DNA of 64,000 nucleotides from Prorocentrum cordatum (taxonomy: Eukaryota; Sar; Dinophyceae; Prorocentrales; Prorocentraceae), in the NCBI GenBank assembly GCA_963575745.1, contig CAUYUJ010016470.1, positions 140,001-204,000 on the forward strand, in the 5' to 3' direction. Position numbers and translations under genes: made by a program. Positions 33,623 through 43,680 of this stretch are shown here, piece after piece; position 1 is the stretch's first letter, and every line of letters begins with the position of its first letter. The notes under the pieces are model-generated. The model saw only the letters and a list, made by a program, of their open reading frames with translations. It did not search any database and had not been told where the DNA came from.

Positions 33623-34707
33623 ATGGGAAAGGACAACGGAGGCAAGGGACGTGGAGGCGGCAAAGGGTAAGGAAGTTTCGGCAACAGCTGGAACCAGAAT
33701 CGTACGTCACGGAGTGGATCAGGAAGTAGCGGAAGTGGTGGTGGCAGCGCCGCATGGGTACACCCCGCGCTGCAGGACATGAAGAAGTTGAACGATGCAT
33801 ACCAGGCCCGTGAACAAGAGCGTGCCCAACGACATGAGGAGAAGACCTTCAAGCAGAGCGTGGCGAGCAGCGTGGCAAGCTGCATCGGAGAGCTGTTCGG
33901 AACCAAATCTAAAGACAAGTCGACGAAGCACGTGACGAAGAACAAGGACAAGGACAAGGCCAAGTCCTCTCCATTCAAGTTCTTGAAGCTCGCAGGGAGT
34001 CGTGTGCTGCAAAATAACCCGAGTGATGAGAGCAGCCAGAGCCGAACCAGCAGCAGCGCGGACAGCAGCCATAACAAGAGCAACATGACGATTTTCAAGA
34101 AGATCCGCGCCATCCTCAGAGAGAAGAAGCTGAGCTCTAAAAAAGAAAAAAAGCAAGCAGAAGAAGATCCTCAGCATGCTCAAGAAACTGAAAGATGATC
34201 AGTCAGACACGGATGATGACCTGGAGCCTGAGAAAGAAATGAAAAACCTACTCCAGCAGATCAACCCGAAGTCAAAAGCTGTACCGACCCCCTCGCCCGA
34301 GAAGATGCAGAGCAAGGAGTGCCAGGAGTTCATGAAGCTCCTCAAGACCATGAAGACGCACCCGCTCGCCAGTGACAACGGCAGCCCCTCGAAGGCAGCT
34401 GCGTCCCCAAGTACCATCAACAAGTTGAAGCTCCCAGATGCAGACGGTGGACATGACCAGTCGGCAAGTGCAGATGAGGTGGCAGCAGTTCCAGTATCAG
34501 AGATCACGCCAACCATGAGAAAGCTCGCGGTGAAGCTGATGCCAGATCTATCGATCGATGATTTTTCCTGATAAGAAAGATGAGTGGATCCAGCGCCTGG
34601 CGGACACCCCAGGCTTGACACAGGCATACCTCAACAAAGTCTTGGCCTCGAACTCGCTATCCACCACCACGGGTAGAGACAAAAGGCGAAGATCTGCCAG
34701 CTCTTGA
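33623..34707 (+). CDS. retroelement ORF2: Gly-rich start, Lys/Ser-rich charged protein (interrupted)
   Basis: ATG at 33623 starts MGKDNGGKGRGGGKG. A TAA at 33668-33670 interrupts, but the same frame continues with GSFGNSWNQN and a Gly/Ser linker, then a charged helical region (MKKLNDAYQAREQERAQRHE) and Lys-rich stretches. The frame changes at the A-runs 34139-34152 and at five T (34562-34566), then ends at TGA 34705-34707. The tail is Asp/Glu-rich and then mixed (PDKKDEWIQRLADTPGL). No known domain. A Gly-rich basic start is compatible with nucleic-acid binding, by analogy with other retroelement accessory ORFs. Confidence 0.5.
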
Positions 34708-34733
34708 AATTCCTCGAGAAAGATGATTAAGCA

Positions 34734-35162
34734 GTGATTGTGTGCAGAGTAGTCAGAAGAACATTCCGTCGTTATCGAAGATGGTTACGTAAGCTTTGCT
34801 GGTGTCTTTGGATGCCCCTAGGGCTATGTACAGATATCGTGCTATGGGTGATTGAGACGTTCACGCCCCCGAGCCCGCCCTGGTCCTCGAGGATTGCCCC
34901 GAGTATCGTGCACGGTGGAGTTATCTTTCTTTTTGCTGCTGCAGTTAATGCGCGGGTGGGTGCAGCAGCAGCAGCAGCAGTTGAATCACTAATTTCCGCC
35001 CTTTTCGTTTCCGATGCTGCTCATGTCATCTCATACCATGTGCAGTTGAAGTATAGCGTGCCACACTTACTTTTTGAGATTGCCAGATGTGCTAGCGTTC
35101 TAGGACTTGTTGTCATTCTACTAGTGTGTAGATGCGCTTTCCTTATGGCATGCGTGATCTAG
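34734..35162 (+). CDS. retroelement ORF3: small hydrophobic membrane protein overlapping the right terminal repeat
   Basis: Open from GTG 34734; the first ATG is 34812. It has an Arg-rich start (VVRRTFRRYRRW), a hydrophobic stretch near IVHGGVIFLFAAAV, a poly-Ala from the CAG run, and a long hydrophobic segment ASVLGLVVILLVCRCAFLM. It ends at TAG 35160-35162. In the left terminal repeat the same codon is CAG, and the frame continues with a further hydrophobic segment (VGILIHLVLLLLA). Two or three membrane segments are thus likely. A membrane protein is unusual for this element class; no homologue is recognised. Confidence 0.4.
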   Translation: MIVCRVVRRTFRRYRRWLRKLCWCLWMPLGLCTDIVLWVIETFTPPSPPWSSRIAPSIVHGGVIFLFAAAVNARVGAAAAAAVESLISALFVSDAAHVISYHVQLKYSVPHLLFEIARCASVLGLVVILLVCRCAFLMACVI

Positions 35163-35404
35163 TTTGCTCCCATAGTGAGTTGTGTTGGTATCTTGATACA
35201 TCTCGTGCTTCTTCTTTTGGCCTAAGCGGCGGAGCAGGAGGAGCTAACTGCCCCAGGACCTACCGAGACTATGGTCCTTGGCCGTTCCAAGGCGGCACCG
35301 CCCAGGAAAAGAGGCAGGGTGGGGACGGGGAGGGGTCTGGCAGCGTGCGTGCTTCTCCTACTTCAACCCCCTGTCATCCTATCTTCCTTATCTTACTGTC
35401 GTAC

Positions 35405-35409
<5 letters not shown>
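34981..35409 (+). repeat. right terminal direct repeat (pseudo-LTR)
   Basis: Copy of 29623-30050 offset by 5358 bp, ending at ACCAGCA where (CAG)n resumes. It is preceded by six CAG units (34962-34980). Confidence 0.9.

Positions 35410-35478
<69 letters not shown>
35406..35478. repeat. (CAG)n microsatellite, right flank of the retroelement
   Basis: CAG repeat with a few CAA/CGG interruptions. Confidence 0.95.
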
Positions 35479-35480
<2 letters not shown>

Positions 35481-36228
35481 GGCAGCAACACCAGCCGCAG
35501 GAACGGGGGGCGCGAGCAAGGGGCGGGGAGGAGGAAGGCGAGGGGGAGCGCGCGTTTGGCATGGAGAAAACCGTACCCCACACCTCTAGGGGCACGCTCC
35601 GTGCGGGAGGGGTCACGGAAAGGGGGCCTGGGACGTCTGCGGGTGGTCCAAGCAGGGCTTTTTTGCATCCCCTCCCAGGCGATGCGTGTCCCAAGAGGTG
35701 TGGGGTGTGCTTTTTTTCCAATCAGGGGCGATGCTCCGGAGCAGGAAGGCCCAGGGCACGCTGGCTGCGCAAGGGTGGATGGGCCGACGTGTCCTGAGGA
35801 ACCCGCGAAGGGGCCACGCTCATGGGGTGGAGGCGGAGGGGGGAAGGGGCGGTCATGCCTGAGAGGTCCTGGAGGAGCGTTTTGGGGAGAAATGGCGCCA
35901 GTGTGCACAGGTGCCTCCGTAGGGTGAGAGCCGATGGACGTGGTGGGGAGACTGCTGCGCGGCGTGTATGTATGCCCGGCTGGGGCATGGCGCCTTCGGG
36001 GGGCCTTCGGAGCGCGTGCTGGGGACTGAACGGGTCTTGCACGGCGTACTGATGTTTTAAAGCTGCGAGGGAGGGGTGGAAATTCCGCGCGCATAAGAGC
36101 TACAGGAACACAAGAGCACACGTCGGATGCCGGCGCTCTTGGCTCAGGGTGCGCGGTGCGAGTGCATGGGCGTACATGTCGCCAGACGCATGCCCTGCAA
36201 GGGCGCGGTTCTGGAGCACTCCTTGCGG
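35479..36228. other. gene-free stretch with an inverted-repeat element
   Basis: Unique GC-rich DNA. The element 35560-35724 is listed separately. Frames are open on both strands without a recognisable domain. Confidence 0.45.
35560..35724. mobile_element. MITE-like inverted-repeat element, second copy
   Basis: Arms 35575-35594 (ACCCCACACCTCTAGGGGCA) and 35687-35706 (TGTCCCAAGAGGTGTGGGGT). The right arm with its extension to 35724 is the reverse complement of 24857-24892. Confidence 0.45.
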
Positions 36229-36391
36229 CGACAACGACGACGACGACGACGACGTCGATGACGACAGCGACGACGACTACGACGACGACGCCGACGACGA
36301 CGACGACGACCACGACGACAACCACGACCACGACGACGACGACGACGATGACGAGGACGAGGACGAGGACGAGGAGGACGAGGACGAGAAG
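36229..36391. repeat. (GAC)n microsatellite
   Basis: GAC/GAT/GAG triplets; poly-Asp in one frame is an artefact. Confidence 0.93.
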
Positions 36392-36419
36392 GCCCCCGGG
36401 AGGCCCCCGGAGGTCCGCG

Positions 36420-36484
36420 TTGCTTCTGTTGTTGCTGGAGCTGCTGCTGCAGCTGTTGCTGCTGCTGCTGCCGATGGTGCTGGA

Positions 36485-36532
<48 letters not shown>

Positions 36533-36540
36533 AGCGCTGC
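36420..36540. repeat. (CTG)n microsatellite
   Basis: GCT/CTG triplets with interruptions, complementary to the CAG tract 940 bp upstream. Confidence 0.93.
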
Positions 36541-36623
36541 TCCAGACGCCGTCAGGATCATCAAGCAAACAGCGCACCCTGAAGCAATAAGCAGCAACGA
36601 GCGCGCGCTCAATCCTCTGGCAT

Positions 36624-36785
36624 TTGTGGACGGTAGTCCACGGGTCAGCCCTAGTCACTTACAACGCTGGGATCAGCGCGTGCGAGAAGGGCGAGCAATG
36701 GCAGCGGGCCCTGGCGCTGCTAAGCGAGATGAGGGAGGCGAAGCTGGAGCCCGACATCATCTCTACTACATTGCAGGGCCCAGTG
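36624..36785 (+). CDS. junction hairpin and one PPR repeat
   Basis: Hairpin 36626-36641 (GTGGAC-GGTA-GTCCAC, 4-nt loop) then GGGTCAGCCCTAGTC and one complete repeat (TYNAGISACEKGEQWQ, REAKLEPDI). It breaks at TACTACATTGCAGGGCC. The 4-nt loop shifts frame against 3-nt-loop copies, so the upstream leader is not read in the same phase as in other arrays. Confidence 0.5.
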
Positions 36786-37898
36786 CGTGCCAGAAGGGCG
36801 CAGGCCCCAATGCACCGAAACCGCCCCGGGCTGGCCCCGGGCCGCCCCGGGCCGCCCAGGCAGGCTCCAGGACATGTCGAGAGGGCGCCCAGAAGCCCCC
36901 AAGACGGCCCCGGAGAGCCCCGGCACGCTTAAAGACGGGCCCAAGACGCCCGAGAGTCGCCCCAGACGGCCCAAGAGGCGTCCAAGAGGCCCGAAGAGGC
37001 CTCCCAAGAGGCCTCCCAAGAGGGCCCCGAGCGACAGAAATCGTTGATTTCTAGTGTGTTTTTCGATGTTTTCGGCCTCCTCGCCTCTTCGGCTTCCCGA
37101 CGCTCCAAGACGGCCCAAGAAGTCCCCCCGACCGCTCCAAGACGGCCGAAGAGGACCCCAAGAGAGCCCCAAGACGGGCCAGGAGGGCCCCAAGACGGTC
37201 CCAAGACGCCCCAGGACGGCCCCAGGACGGCCCAGGAGGCGCCCAAGACGGCCCAAGAGGCACCCAAGACGGCCCCAGGAGCGGCCCAAGACGGCCCAAG
37301 ACAGCCCAAGAGGCGCCGAGGCGGGCCTCAGACGGCCCCAAGACGGCCCAAGAGGCACCCAAGACGGCCCGAGAGGGCCCTAAGATCCCCCCCGGGAGGC
37401 CCAAAAGAAGGCCGAAGAGGTTCCGAAACGGCCCCCACGAAGCCTTCAGTGGCTTCAGAATTCCCTCCAGGAGCGGGGGAGCGGACGAGAGGCGACAGGC
37501 ATATCGCAGGCAAAAACGCCCCAAGAGATCCCCAAACGGCCCCCACGAAGCCCTACGTGGCCTCAGAATTGCTTCCAGGAGGGGGGGGGGCGGACGAGAG
37601 GCGACCGGCATATCGAAGGCACAAAAGAACAATGCTGGACGCTCCGAGGACCTTCGATGTTTCTCTGTTGGGGAGAGTCGTCGTAGGATCGACGATTGCC
37701 GACCGAGGGCATAGAGAATCCAGCGAAAGAGGAGAAGAAGGTGGAAGAGGAGGAGGAGGAGGAGGCGGAGGAGGAGGAGGAGGAGGGGGAGGAAGCAGCA
37801 GGACCTCCGAGCAGCAGCAGCAGCTGAGGAACACAGGAGAGCAGGAGGTCCTGGAGGGTGTGGAGAGCGCCTTCAACTGGCCACGTCGAGCTGATGTC
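36786..37898. repeat. filler block, copy 2 of SD2, with (GGA)n
   Basis: Parallel to 27246-28353: same opening CCGCCCCGGGCTGGCCCCGG, core near 37060, GATGTTTCTCTGTTGGGG, and a GGA tract at 37740-37795. The leader before the hairpin ends CCACGTCGAGCTGATGTC. Confidence 0.85.
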
Positions 37899-38590
37899 GT
37901 GGACGGAGTCCACAGGTCTGCACTAGTCAGCTACAATGCTGGGATTAGTGCGTGCGAGAAGGGCGAACAGTGGCAGCGGGCCCTCGCGTTGCTGAGCGAG
38001 ATGTGGGAGGCGAAGCTGAAGCCCAGCGTCATCAGCTTCAATGCTGGGATCAGCGCGTGCGAAAAGGGCGAGCAGTGGCAGCGGGCCCTGGCCCTGCTGA
38101 GCGATATGTGGGAGGCGGAGCTGGAACCCGACGTCATTAGCTACAATGCTGGGATCAGTGCGTGCGAAAAGGGCGAGCAGTGGCAGCGGGCCCTAGCGCT
38201 GCCGAGCGAGATGCGGGAGGCCAAGCTGGAGCCCGACGTCATCAGCTACAGTGCTGCGATCAGTGCGTGCGAGAAGGGCGAGCAGTGGCAGCGGGCCCTG
38301 GCGCTGCTGAGCGAGATGGGGGAGGCGAAGCTGGAGCCCGACGTCATCAGCTACAGTGCTGGGATAAGTGCGTGCGAGAAGGGCGAGCAGTGGCAGCGGG
38401 CCCTGGCGCTGCTGAGCGAGATGCGGGAGGCGAAGCTGGAGCCCGACATCATCAGCTACAGTGCTGGGATTAGTGCGTGCGAGAAAGGCGAGCAGTGGCA
38501 GCGGGCCCTGGCGTTGCTGAGCGAGATGAGGAAAGCGAAGCTGGAGCCCGACGTCATCTCTACTACAACGCAGGGGCCCGCGCGTGCGGG
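37899..38590 (+). CDS. six-repeat PPR array
   Basis: Hairpin 37899-37913, then six consecutive 105-bp repeats (37926-38555) in one frame without stops. Each has SYNAGISACEKGEQWQ-type helix A and RALALLSEMWEAKLEP-type helix B. Residue pairs 5/35 read N-S, N-D, N-D, S-D, S-D, S-D; by the plant P-type code this predicts CUUGGG. The array ends at the standard junction (CTCTACTACAACGCAGGGG). The frame is open from 37044 to 38861, but sequence before the hairpin is mostly filler and poly-Gly. It is the longest PPR array in the window. Six repeats is short for a PPR protein, so it may be one exon of a larger gene. Confidence 0.65.
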
Positions 38591-39985
38591 AAAGGCGGGC
38601 CACGGGGAAAGCGTAGTCGGCGCCCCGGCGGCCCCTGCGAGCCCCGGAGAGCTCCCAGACGGCTCCAAGACGGCTCCCAGACGCTCAGGAGGCCACCCCG
38701 ACGGCCCCCAGATGGCTCCGAACCGTTCAAGAGGCCGCCTCGACGGCCCAGTGAGCCCCCAAGGCAGGCCAGGAGGCTCCCAAGACGGCCCTGGAGGACC
38801 TCCCAGGAGAGCCCCAAGAGGCCCAAATCGTCCCATGCCCTTCGGAAAGCGCATATGTTAGTGTGCATTTTCATGTTTTTCGTTTCCAACGCGTCCACGA
38901 CGGGCATAGAGGCCCCCAAGATCGCCCTAAGATGCCCCTACGAGGGCTCCAAGACGGCCCAATACGACCCCAGGACTGCCGAAGAAGTGCCCAGGACGGC
39001 CCAAGAGGCGCCCAAGACGGGCCCAGACGGCCCCAAGAGAACCATCCGAGAGGCAACCAAGACGGTCCAAGAGAGCCCCCAGAGCCCCCAGACGCTCAAG
39101 ATGCCGCCCCGACGGCCCAAAGACGGCTCCGAGCCGCTCAAGAGGCCGCCTCGACGGCCCCGTGAGTCCCCAAGGCAGGCCAGGAGGCTCCCAAGACGGC
39201 CCTGGAGGACCTCCCAGGAGAGCCCCAAGAGGCCCAAATCGTCCCATTCCCTTCGGAAAGCGCATATTTTAGTGTGCATTTTCATGTTTTTCGTTTCCAA
39301 CGCGTCCACGACGGGCATAGAGGCCCCCAAGATCGCCCTAAGATGCCCCTACAAGGGCCCCAAGACGGCCCACGACGACCCCAGGACGGCCCAAGAGGCG
39401 CCCAGGACGGCCCAAGAGGGGCACAAGACGGGCCCAGGCGGCCCCAAGAGAACCATCCGAGAGGCAACCAAGACGGCCCAAGGGGGCCCCCCAGAGCCCC
39501 CAGAACGCTTCAAAACGGCCCCACCACGGCCCTTGAGGCGCTTATGGCGGCCCAAGAGACGGCCCAAGGGCCCCAAGCGGCTCCAAAAACGCTTCAAAAC
39601 GCCCCAGCACGGATCCCGAGGCGCCCATGTCGGCCCAATAGGCACCCAAACCAGCCCCAAGAGCGAGAGGCCCCCAAGATCGGCCGAAGATGTCTCCAGA
39701 GGGGCCCCAAGTCAGCCCAAGACGACCTCAGGACGGTCCAAGAGGCGCTCCAGACGGCCACAGAGGTGCCCAAGACAGCCCAAGACGCCCAAGACTGCCC
39801 CAGACAACCCCCAGACGGCACCAGACGGCCTCCACACAGCCTCCACACGGCCCAAGAGGCACCCGAGACAGCCCAAGAGGGCCCCAGGAGGCTTCCAGGA
39901 GGCCGAAAAGAAGCGCTGAGCGGCTCCTCATCGAGCCCCAGAGGCCCCAAGATCTCGGCACAAGAAGCACCGAAGACAGCACTAA
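38591..39985. repeat. filler block
   Basis: CCAAGACGGCC words. A ~405-bp unit is tandemly duplicated, with core GCATTTTCATGTTTTTCG at 38862 and 39268. Parallel to 41966-42940. Confidence 0.85.
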
Positions 39986-40535
39986 CAGCAGCCCAAGACG
40001 GCCTGAGACGGCCCGAAGACGGTCCCAAAACCTAGCCGATTTTGGACTGGCGGCCCTGGAAGCACGCGCGGCCGCCCAGGGCGCGCTGGGCGGGATTCTG
40101 GACCGGCGGCGCGGTGGCCCAGAATCGGTCCGGTCGATTCTGGGCTCGCGGGTTGGTGGCCCAGAAACAGGTAGGCCCGCCCTGGAGGCGCGAGAATTAG
40201 CCCAGGGCGCGCTGGGCGAGATTCTTGGCTGGCGGCGCGGCGGCCCAGAATTGGTCCCGCCCATTCTGGGCTGGCGGGCCTGCGGCCCAGACTCGTCCTG
40301 GCCGACCCCGGAAGCGCGCGCGGCGGCCCCGGGGCGCGCCGGGCGGGATTCTGGGCCGGCGGCGTGGCGGCCCAGAGTCGGCCCTGCCGATTCTAGGCTG
40401 GCGGGTCGGGGGCCCTAAATTGGCTGGGTGGCTCCAGAGGGGCAGGACTCTGGGACGGCGGGCCAGGGGGGCCCAGAATCGGCACCGCCGACTGGGCCGG
40501 CGGGCCGGTGGCCCTGACTCGGGCCAGCCTAGCCT
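39986..40535. repeat. hairpin minisatellite, copy 1
   Basis: Degenerate units of about 60 bp containing GATTCTGGGC and GGCCCAGAATC words that are complementary, so most units fold into a hairpin. Nearly identical to 43115-43540. Confidence 0.8.
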
Positions 40536-40566
40536 TGCAGCCCGTTGCCGCCGCCGCCGCCGCAGT

Positions 40567-40614
<48 letters not shown>

Positions 40615-40660
40615 TGTCGTCGTCGCCGCCGCCGCCGTCGTTGGTGTCGTTGGGGGTTCG
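40536..40660. repeat. (GTC)n microsatellite
   Basis: GCC/GTC triplets directly after the hairpin minisatellite. Confidence 0.9.
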
Positions 40661-40850
40661 TTGGGGGCTCCCAGACTGGCGAGCAGCGCTACCTGCCGCC
40701 CCCGCAGCCCAGCGATATGTGGCAGGCAAACATGACGCCATTCATCCTGCTGGCCTTGCGGCAGCACCCCTTCACCCCGCAAGTGGACGTAGTCCAGGGG
40801 TCAGCCCTGGTCTCTACTACATTGCAGGGCCCAGTGCGTGCCAGAATGGC
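40661..40850 (+). pseudogene. leader family 3, junction hairpin, degenerate PPR unit
   Basis: Leader with coding-like frame (SDMWQANMTPFILLALRQHP), hairpin 40783-40797 (GTGGAC-GTA-GTCCAG, outer pair lost), GGGTCAGCCCTGGTCTC and the TACTACATTGCAGGGCC junction. Confidence 0.5.
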
Positions 40851-41700
40851 GCAGGCCCCAATGCACCGAAACCGCCCCGGGCTGGCCCCGGGCCGCTCCG
40901 GGCCGCCCAGGCAGGCTCCAGGACACGCCGAGAGGGCCCCCAGAAGCCCCCAAGACGGCCCCGGAGAGCCCCGGCACGCTTAAAGATGGGCCCAAGACGC
41001 CCGAGATTCGCCCCAGGCGGCCCAAGAGGCGTCCAAGGCGCCCGAAGAGGCCTCCCAAGAGGCCTCCCAAGAGGGCCCCGAGCGACAGAAAGCGTCGATT
41101 TCTAGTGTGTTTTTCGATGTTTTCGGCCTCCTCGCCTCTTCGGCTTCCCGACGCTCCAAGACGGCCCAAGAAGTCCCCCAGACCGCTCCAAGACGGCCGA
41201 AGAGGACCCCAAGAGAGCCCCAAGACGGGCCAGGAGGGCCCCAAAACGGTCCCAAGACGCCCCAGGACGGCCCCAGGACGGCCCAGGAGGCGCCCAAGAC
41301 GGCCCAAGAGGCACCCAAGACGGCCCCAGGAGCGGCCCAAGACGGCCCAAGACAGCCCAAAAGGCGCCGAGGCGGGCCTCAGACGGCCCCAAGACGGCCC
41401 AAGAGGCACCCAAGACGGCCCGAGAGGGCCCTAAGAGCCCCCCCGGGAGGCCCAAAAGAAGGCCGAAGAGGCTCCGAAACGGCCCCCACGAAGCCTTCAG
41501 TGCCTTCAGAATTCCCTCCAGGAGCGGGGGAGCGGACGAGAGGCGACAGGCATATCGCAGGCAAAAGCGCCCCAAGAGATCCCCAAACGGCCCCCACGAA
41601 GCCCTAAGTGGAAAGCCAAGCTGGAGCCCGACGCCATCATGATTGCCTTTCGGCCCTGCAGCCGCACCCCCCCGCGCTTGCCCAGAGACCCCTCGCCACG
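40851..41700. repeat. filler block, copy 3 of SD2 (shortened)
   Basis: Matches 36786-37560, then lacks the GGA part and jumps to GATTGCCTTTCGGCCC, found also at 28281. Confidence 0.85.
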
Positions 41701-41713
41701 TCGAGCTGATGTC

Positions 41714-41990
41714 GTGGACGGAGTCCACAGGTCTGCCCTAGTCAGCTACAGTGCTGGGATCAGTACGTGCGAGAAGGGCGAGCTGTGGCAGCGGGCCCTG
41801 GCGCTGCTGAGCGAGATGAGGGAGGCGAAGCTGGAGCCCGACGTCATCAGCTATAGTGCTGCGATCAGTGCGTGCGAGAAGGGCGAGCAGTGGCAGCGGG
41901 CCCTGGCGCTGCTGAGCGAGATGAGGGAGGCGAAGCTGGAGCCCTACGTCATCTCTTCTACAATGCAGGGGCCCGCGCGTGCGGGAAAGG
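41714..41990 (+). CDS. PPR array, two repeats
   Basis: Hairpin 41714-41728, leader CCACGTCGAGCTGATGTC, then two repeats (SYSAGISTCEKGELWQ; SYSAAISACEKGEQWQ) ending EPYVIS and the TCTACAATGCAGGGG junction. A second open frame in the overlapping phase is a shadow. Confidence 0.55.
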
Positions 41991-42940
41991 CGGGCCACGG
42001 GGAAAGCGTAGGCGGCACCCCGGCGGCCCCTGCGAGCCCTGGATAGCCCCCAGACGGCTCCAAGACGGTTCCGAGACGGTCAAGAGGCCGCCCCGACGGC
42101 CCAAAGACGGCTCCGAGCCGCTCAAGAGGCCGCCTCGACGGCCCAGTGAGCCTCCACGGCAGGCCAGGAGGCTCCCAAGACGGCCCTGGAGGACCTCCCA
42201 AGAGAGCCCCAAGAGACCCAAATCGCCCCATTCCGTTCGGAAAACTAATATTTAGGGCATTTTCGTGTTTTTCGTTTCCGACGCGTCCACGACGGCCATG
42301 GACTCCCCCAAGATCGCCCTAAGATGCCCCATGAGGAGGACGGCCCAAGATGCGCCCAAGACGGCCCCAGAGGTGCCCAAGACGGGCCCAGACGGCCCCA
42401 AGACAACCACCCGAGAGGCAACCAAGACGGCCCAAGATGGCTCCCAGAGCGAATGCCTCGAAACGGACCCACCACGGCCCTTGAGGCGCCCATGGCGACC
42501 CACGAGACGGCCCAAGGGCCCCAAGCGGCCTCAAAATGCTTCAAAACGGCCCCAGCACAGCTCCTGAGGCGCCCCTGGCGGCCTTAAGACAGTCTCAAGA
42601 GCGGCCCAGGACAGCCCAAGACGACCCCGAGACGGTGCCCAGACTGCTCCAGAGACGCCCAAGACGGACCCCAACCCCCAGACGGCCCCGAACGGCCTCC
42701 ACACGGCCTCCACACGGCCCAAGAGGCACCCGAGACAGCCCAAGAGGGTCCCAGGAGGCTTCCAGGAGGCCGAAAAGAAGCGCTGAGAGGCTCCAAATCG
42801 AGCCCCAGAGGCCCCAAGATCACGGCACAAGAAGCACCGAAGACAGCACTAACAGCAGCCCAAGACGGCCTGAGACGGCCCGAACACGGTGCCACAACGG
42901 CTCCAAGCGCACCATGGGTCGGTCACAAAACCTAGCCGAT
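41991..42940. repeat. filler block, parallel to 38591-39985
   Basis: CCAAGACGGCC words, core near 42255 (GGGCATTTTCGTGTTTTTCG). Shares long stretches with 38840-39985. Confidence 0.85.
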
Positions 42941-43565
42941 TTTGGACTGGCGGGCCGGTGGCCCAGAATCGGCTAGGGCCGCCCCGGAGGGGCCCGCGCC
43001 GTCCTCGGACGCGCCGGGCGGATTTCAGGGCTGGCGGCGCGGCGGCTCAGAATCGGCCCGCCGATTCTGGGCCAGAAGGCTGGTGGCCCAGAATCGCCCC
43101 AGCCGACCCTGGCAGCGCGCGCGGCCGCCCAGGGCGCGCTGGGCGGGATTCTGGACCGGCGGCGCGGTGGCCCAGAATCGGTCCGGTCGATTCTGGGCTG
43201 GCGGGTTGGTGGCCCAGAAACAGGTAGGCCCGCCCTGGAGGCGCGAGAATTGGCCCAGGGCGCGCTGGGCGAGATTCTTGGCTGGCGGCGCGGCGGCCCA
43301 GAATTGGTCCCGCCCATTCTGGGCTGGCGGGCCTGCGGCCCAGACTCGTCCTGGCCGACCCCGGAAGCGCGCGCGGCGGCCCCAGGGCGCGCCGGCGGGA
43401 TTCTCGGCGGGCGGCGTGGCGGCCCAGAGTCGCACGTGGCCCTGGGAGCGAGGGGCAGGACTCTGGGACGGCGGGCGGGGGGGCGCCCAGAATCGGCACC
43501 GCCGACTCTGGGCCGGCGGGCCAGTGGCCCTGACTCGGGCCAGCCCAGCCTTGCAGCCCGTTGCA
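42941..43565. repeat. hairpin minisatellite, copy 2
   Basis: Best hairpin 43063-43095: GATTCTGGGCC and GGCCCAGAATC, 11-bp perfect arms, 11-nt loop. About eight related units. Confidence 0.85.
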
Positions 43566-43600
43566 GCCCGTCGCCGCCGCCGCTGCCGTCGCCGCGGCCG

Positions 43601-43675
<75 letters not shown>

Positions 43676-43680
43676 GTGTC
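43566..43680. repeat. (GTC)n microsatellite
   Basis: Nearly pure GTC over about 75 bp after GCC-rich words. Confidence 0.9.

Larger units (their letters stand above)
29623..35409 (+). mobile_element. Penelope-like retroelement with terminal direct repeats
   Basis: Two direct repeats (29623-30050 and 34981-35409) flank three ORFs: GIY-YIG nuclease plus reverse transcriptase, a charged Lys/Ser-rich protein, and a small hydrophobic protein. (CAG)n lies outside both repeats, and a short CAG run also precedes the right repeat. Terminal repeats in direct orientation (pseudo-LTRs) are typical of Penelope-like elements, which use a GIY-YIG nuclease to nick DNA and prime reverse transcription. Here the nuclease is N-terminal to the RT, as in the permuted clades (Naiad/Chlamys type) rather than classical Penelope. 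GC content is clearly lower than in neighbouring filler. The ORFs carry stops and shifts, so this copy may be inactive unless they are sequence errors. Confidence 0.7.

Noticed and set aside
29623-35409. LTR retrotransposon
   Set aside because: No TG...CA ends, protease, integrase or primer-binding site; GIY-YIG plus RT fits Penelope-like elements, whose terminal repeats are pseudo-LTRs.
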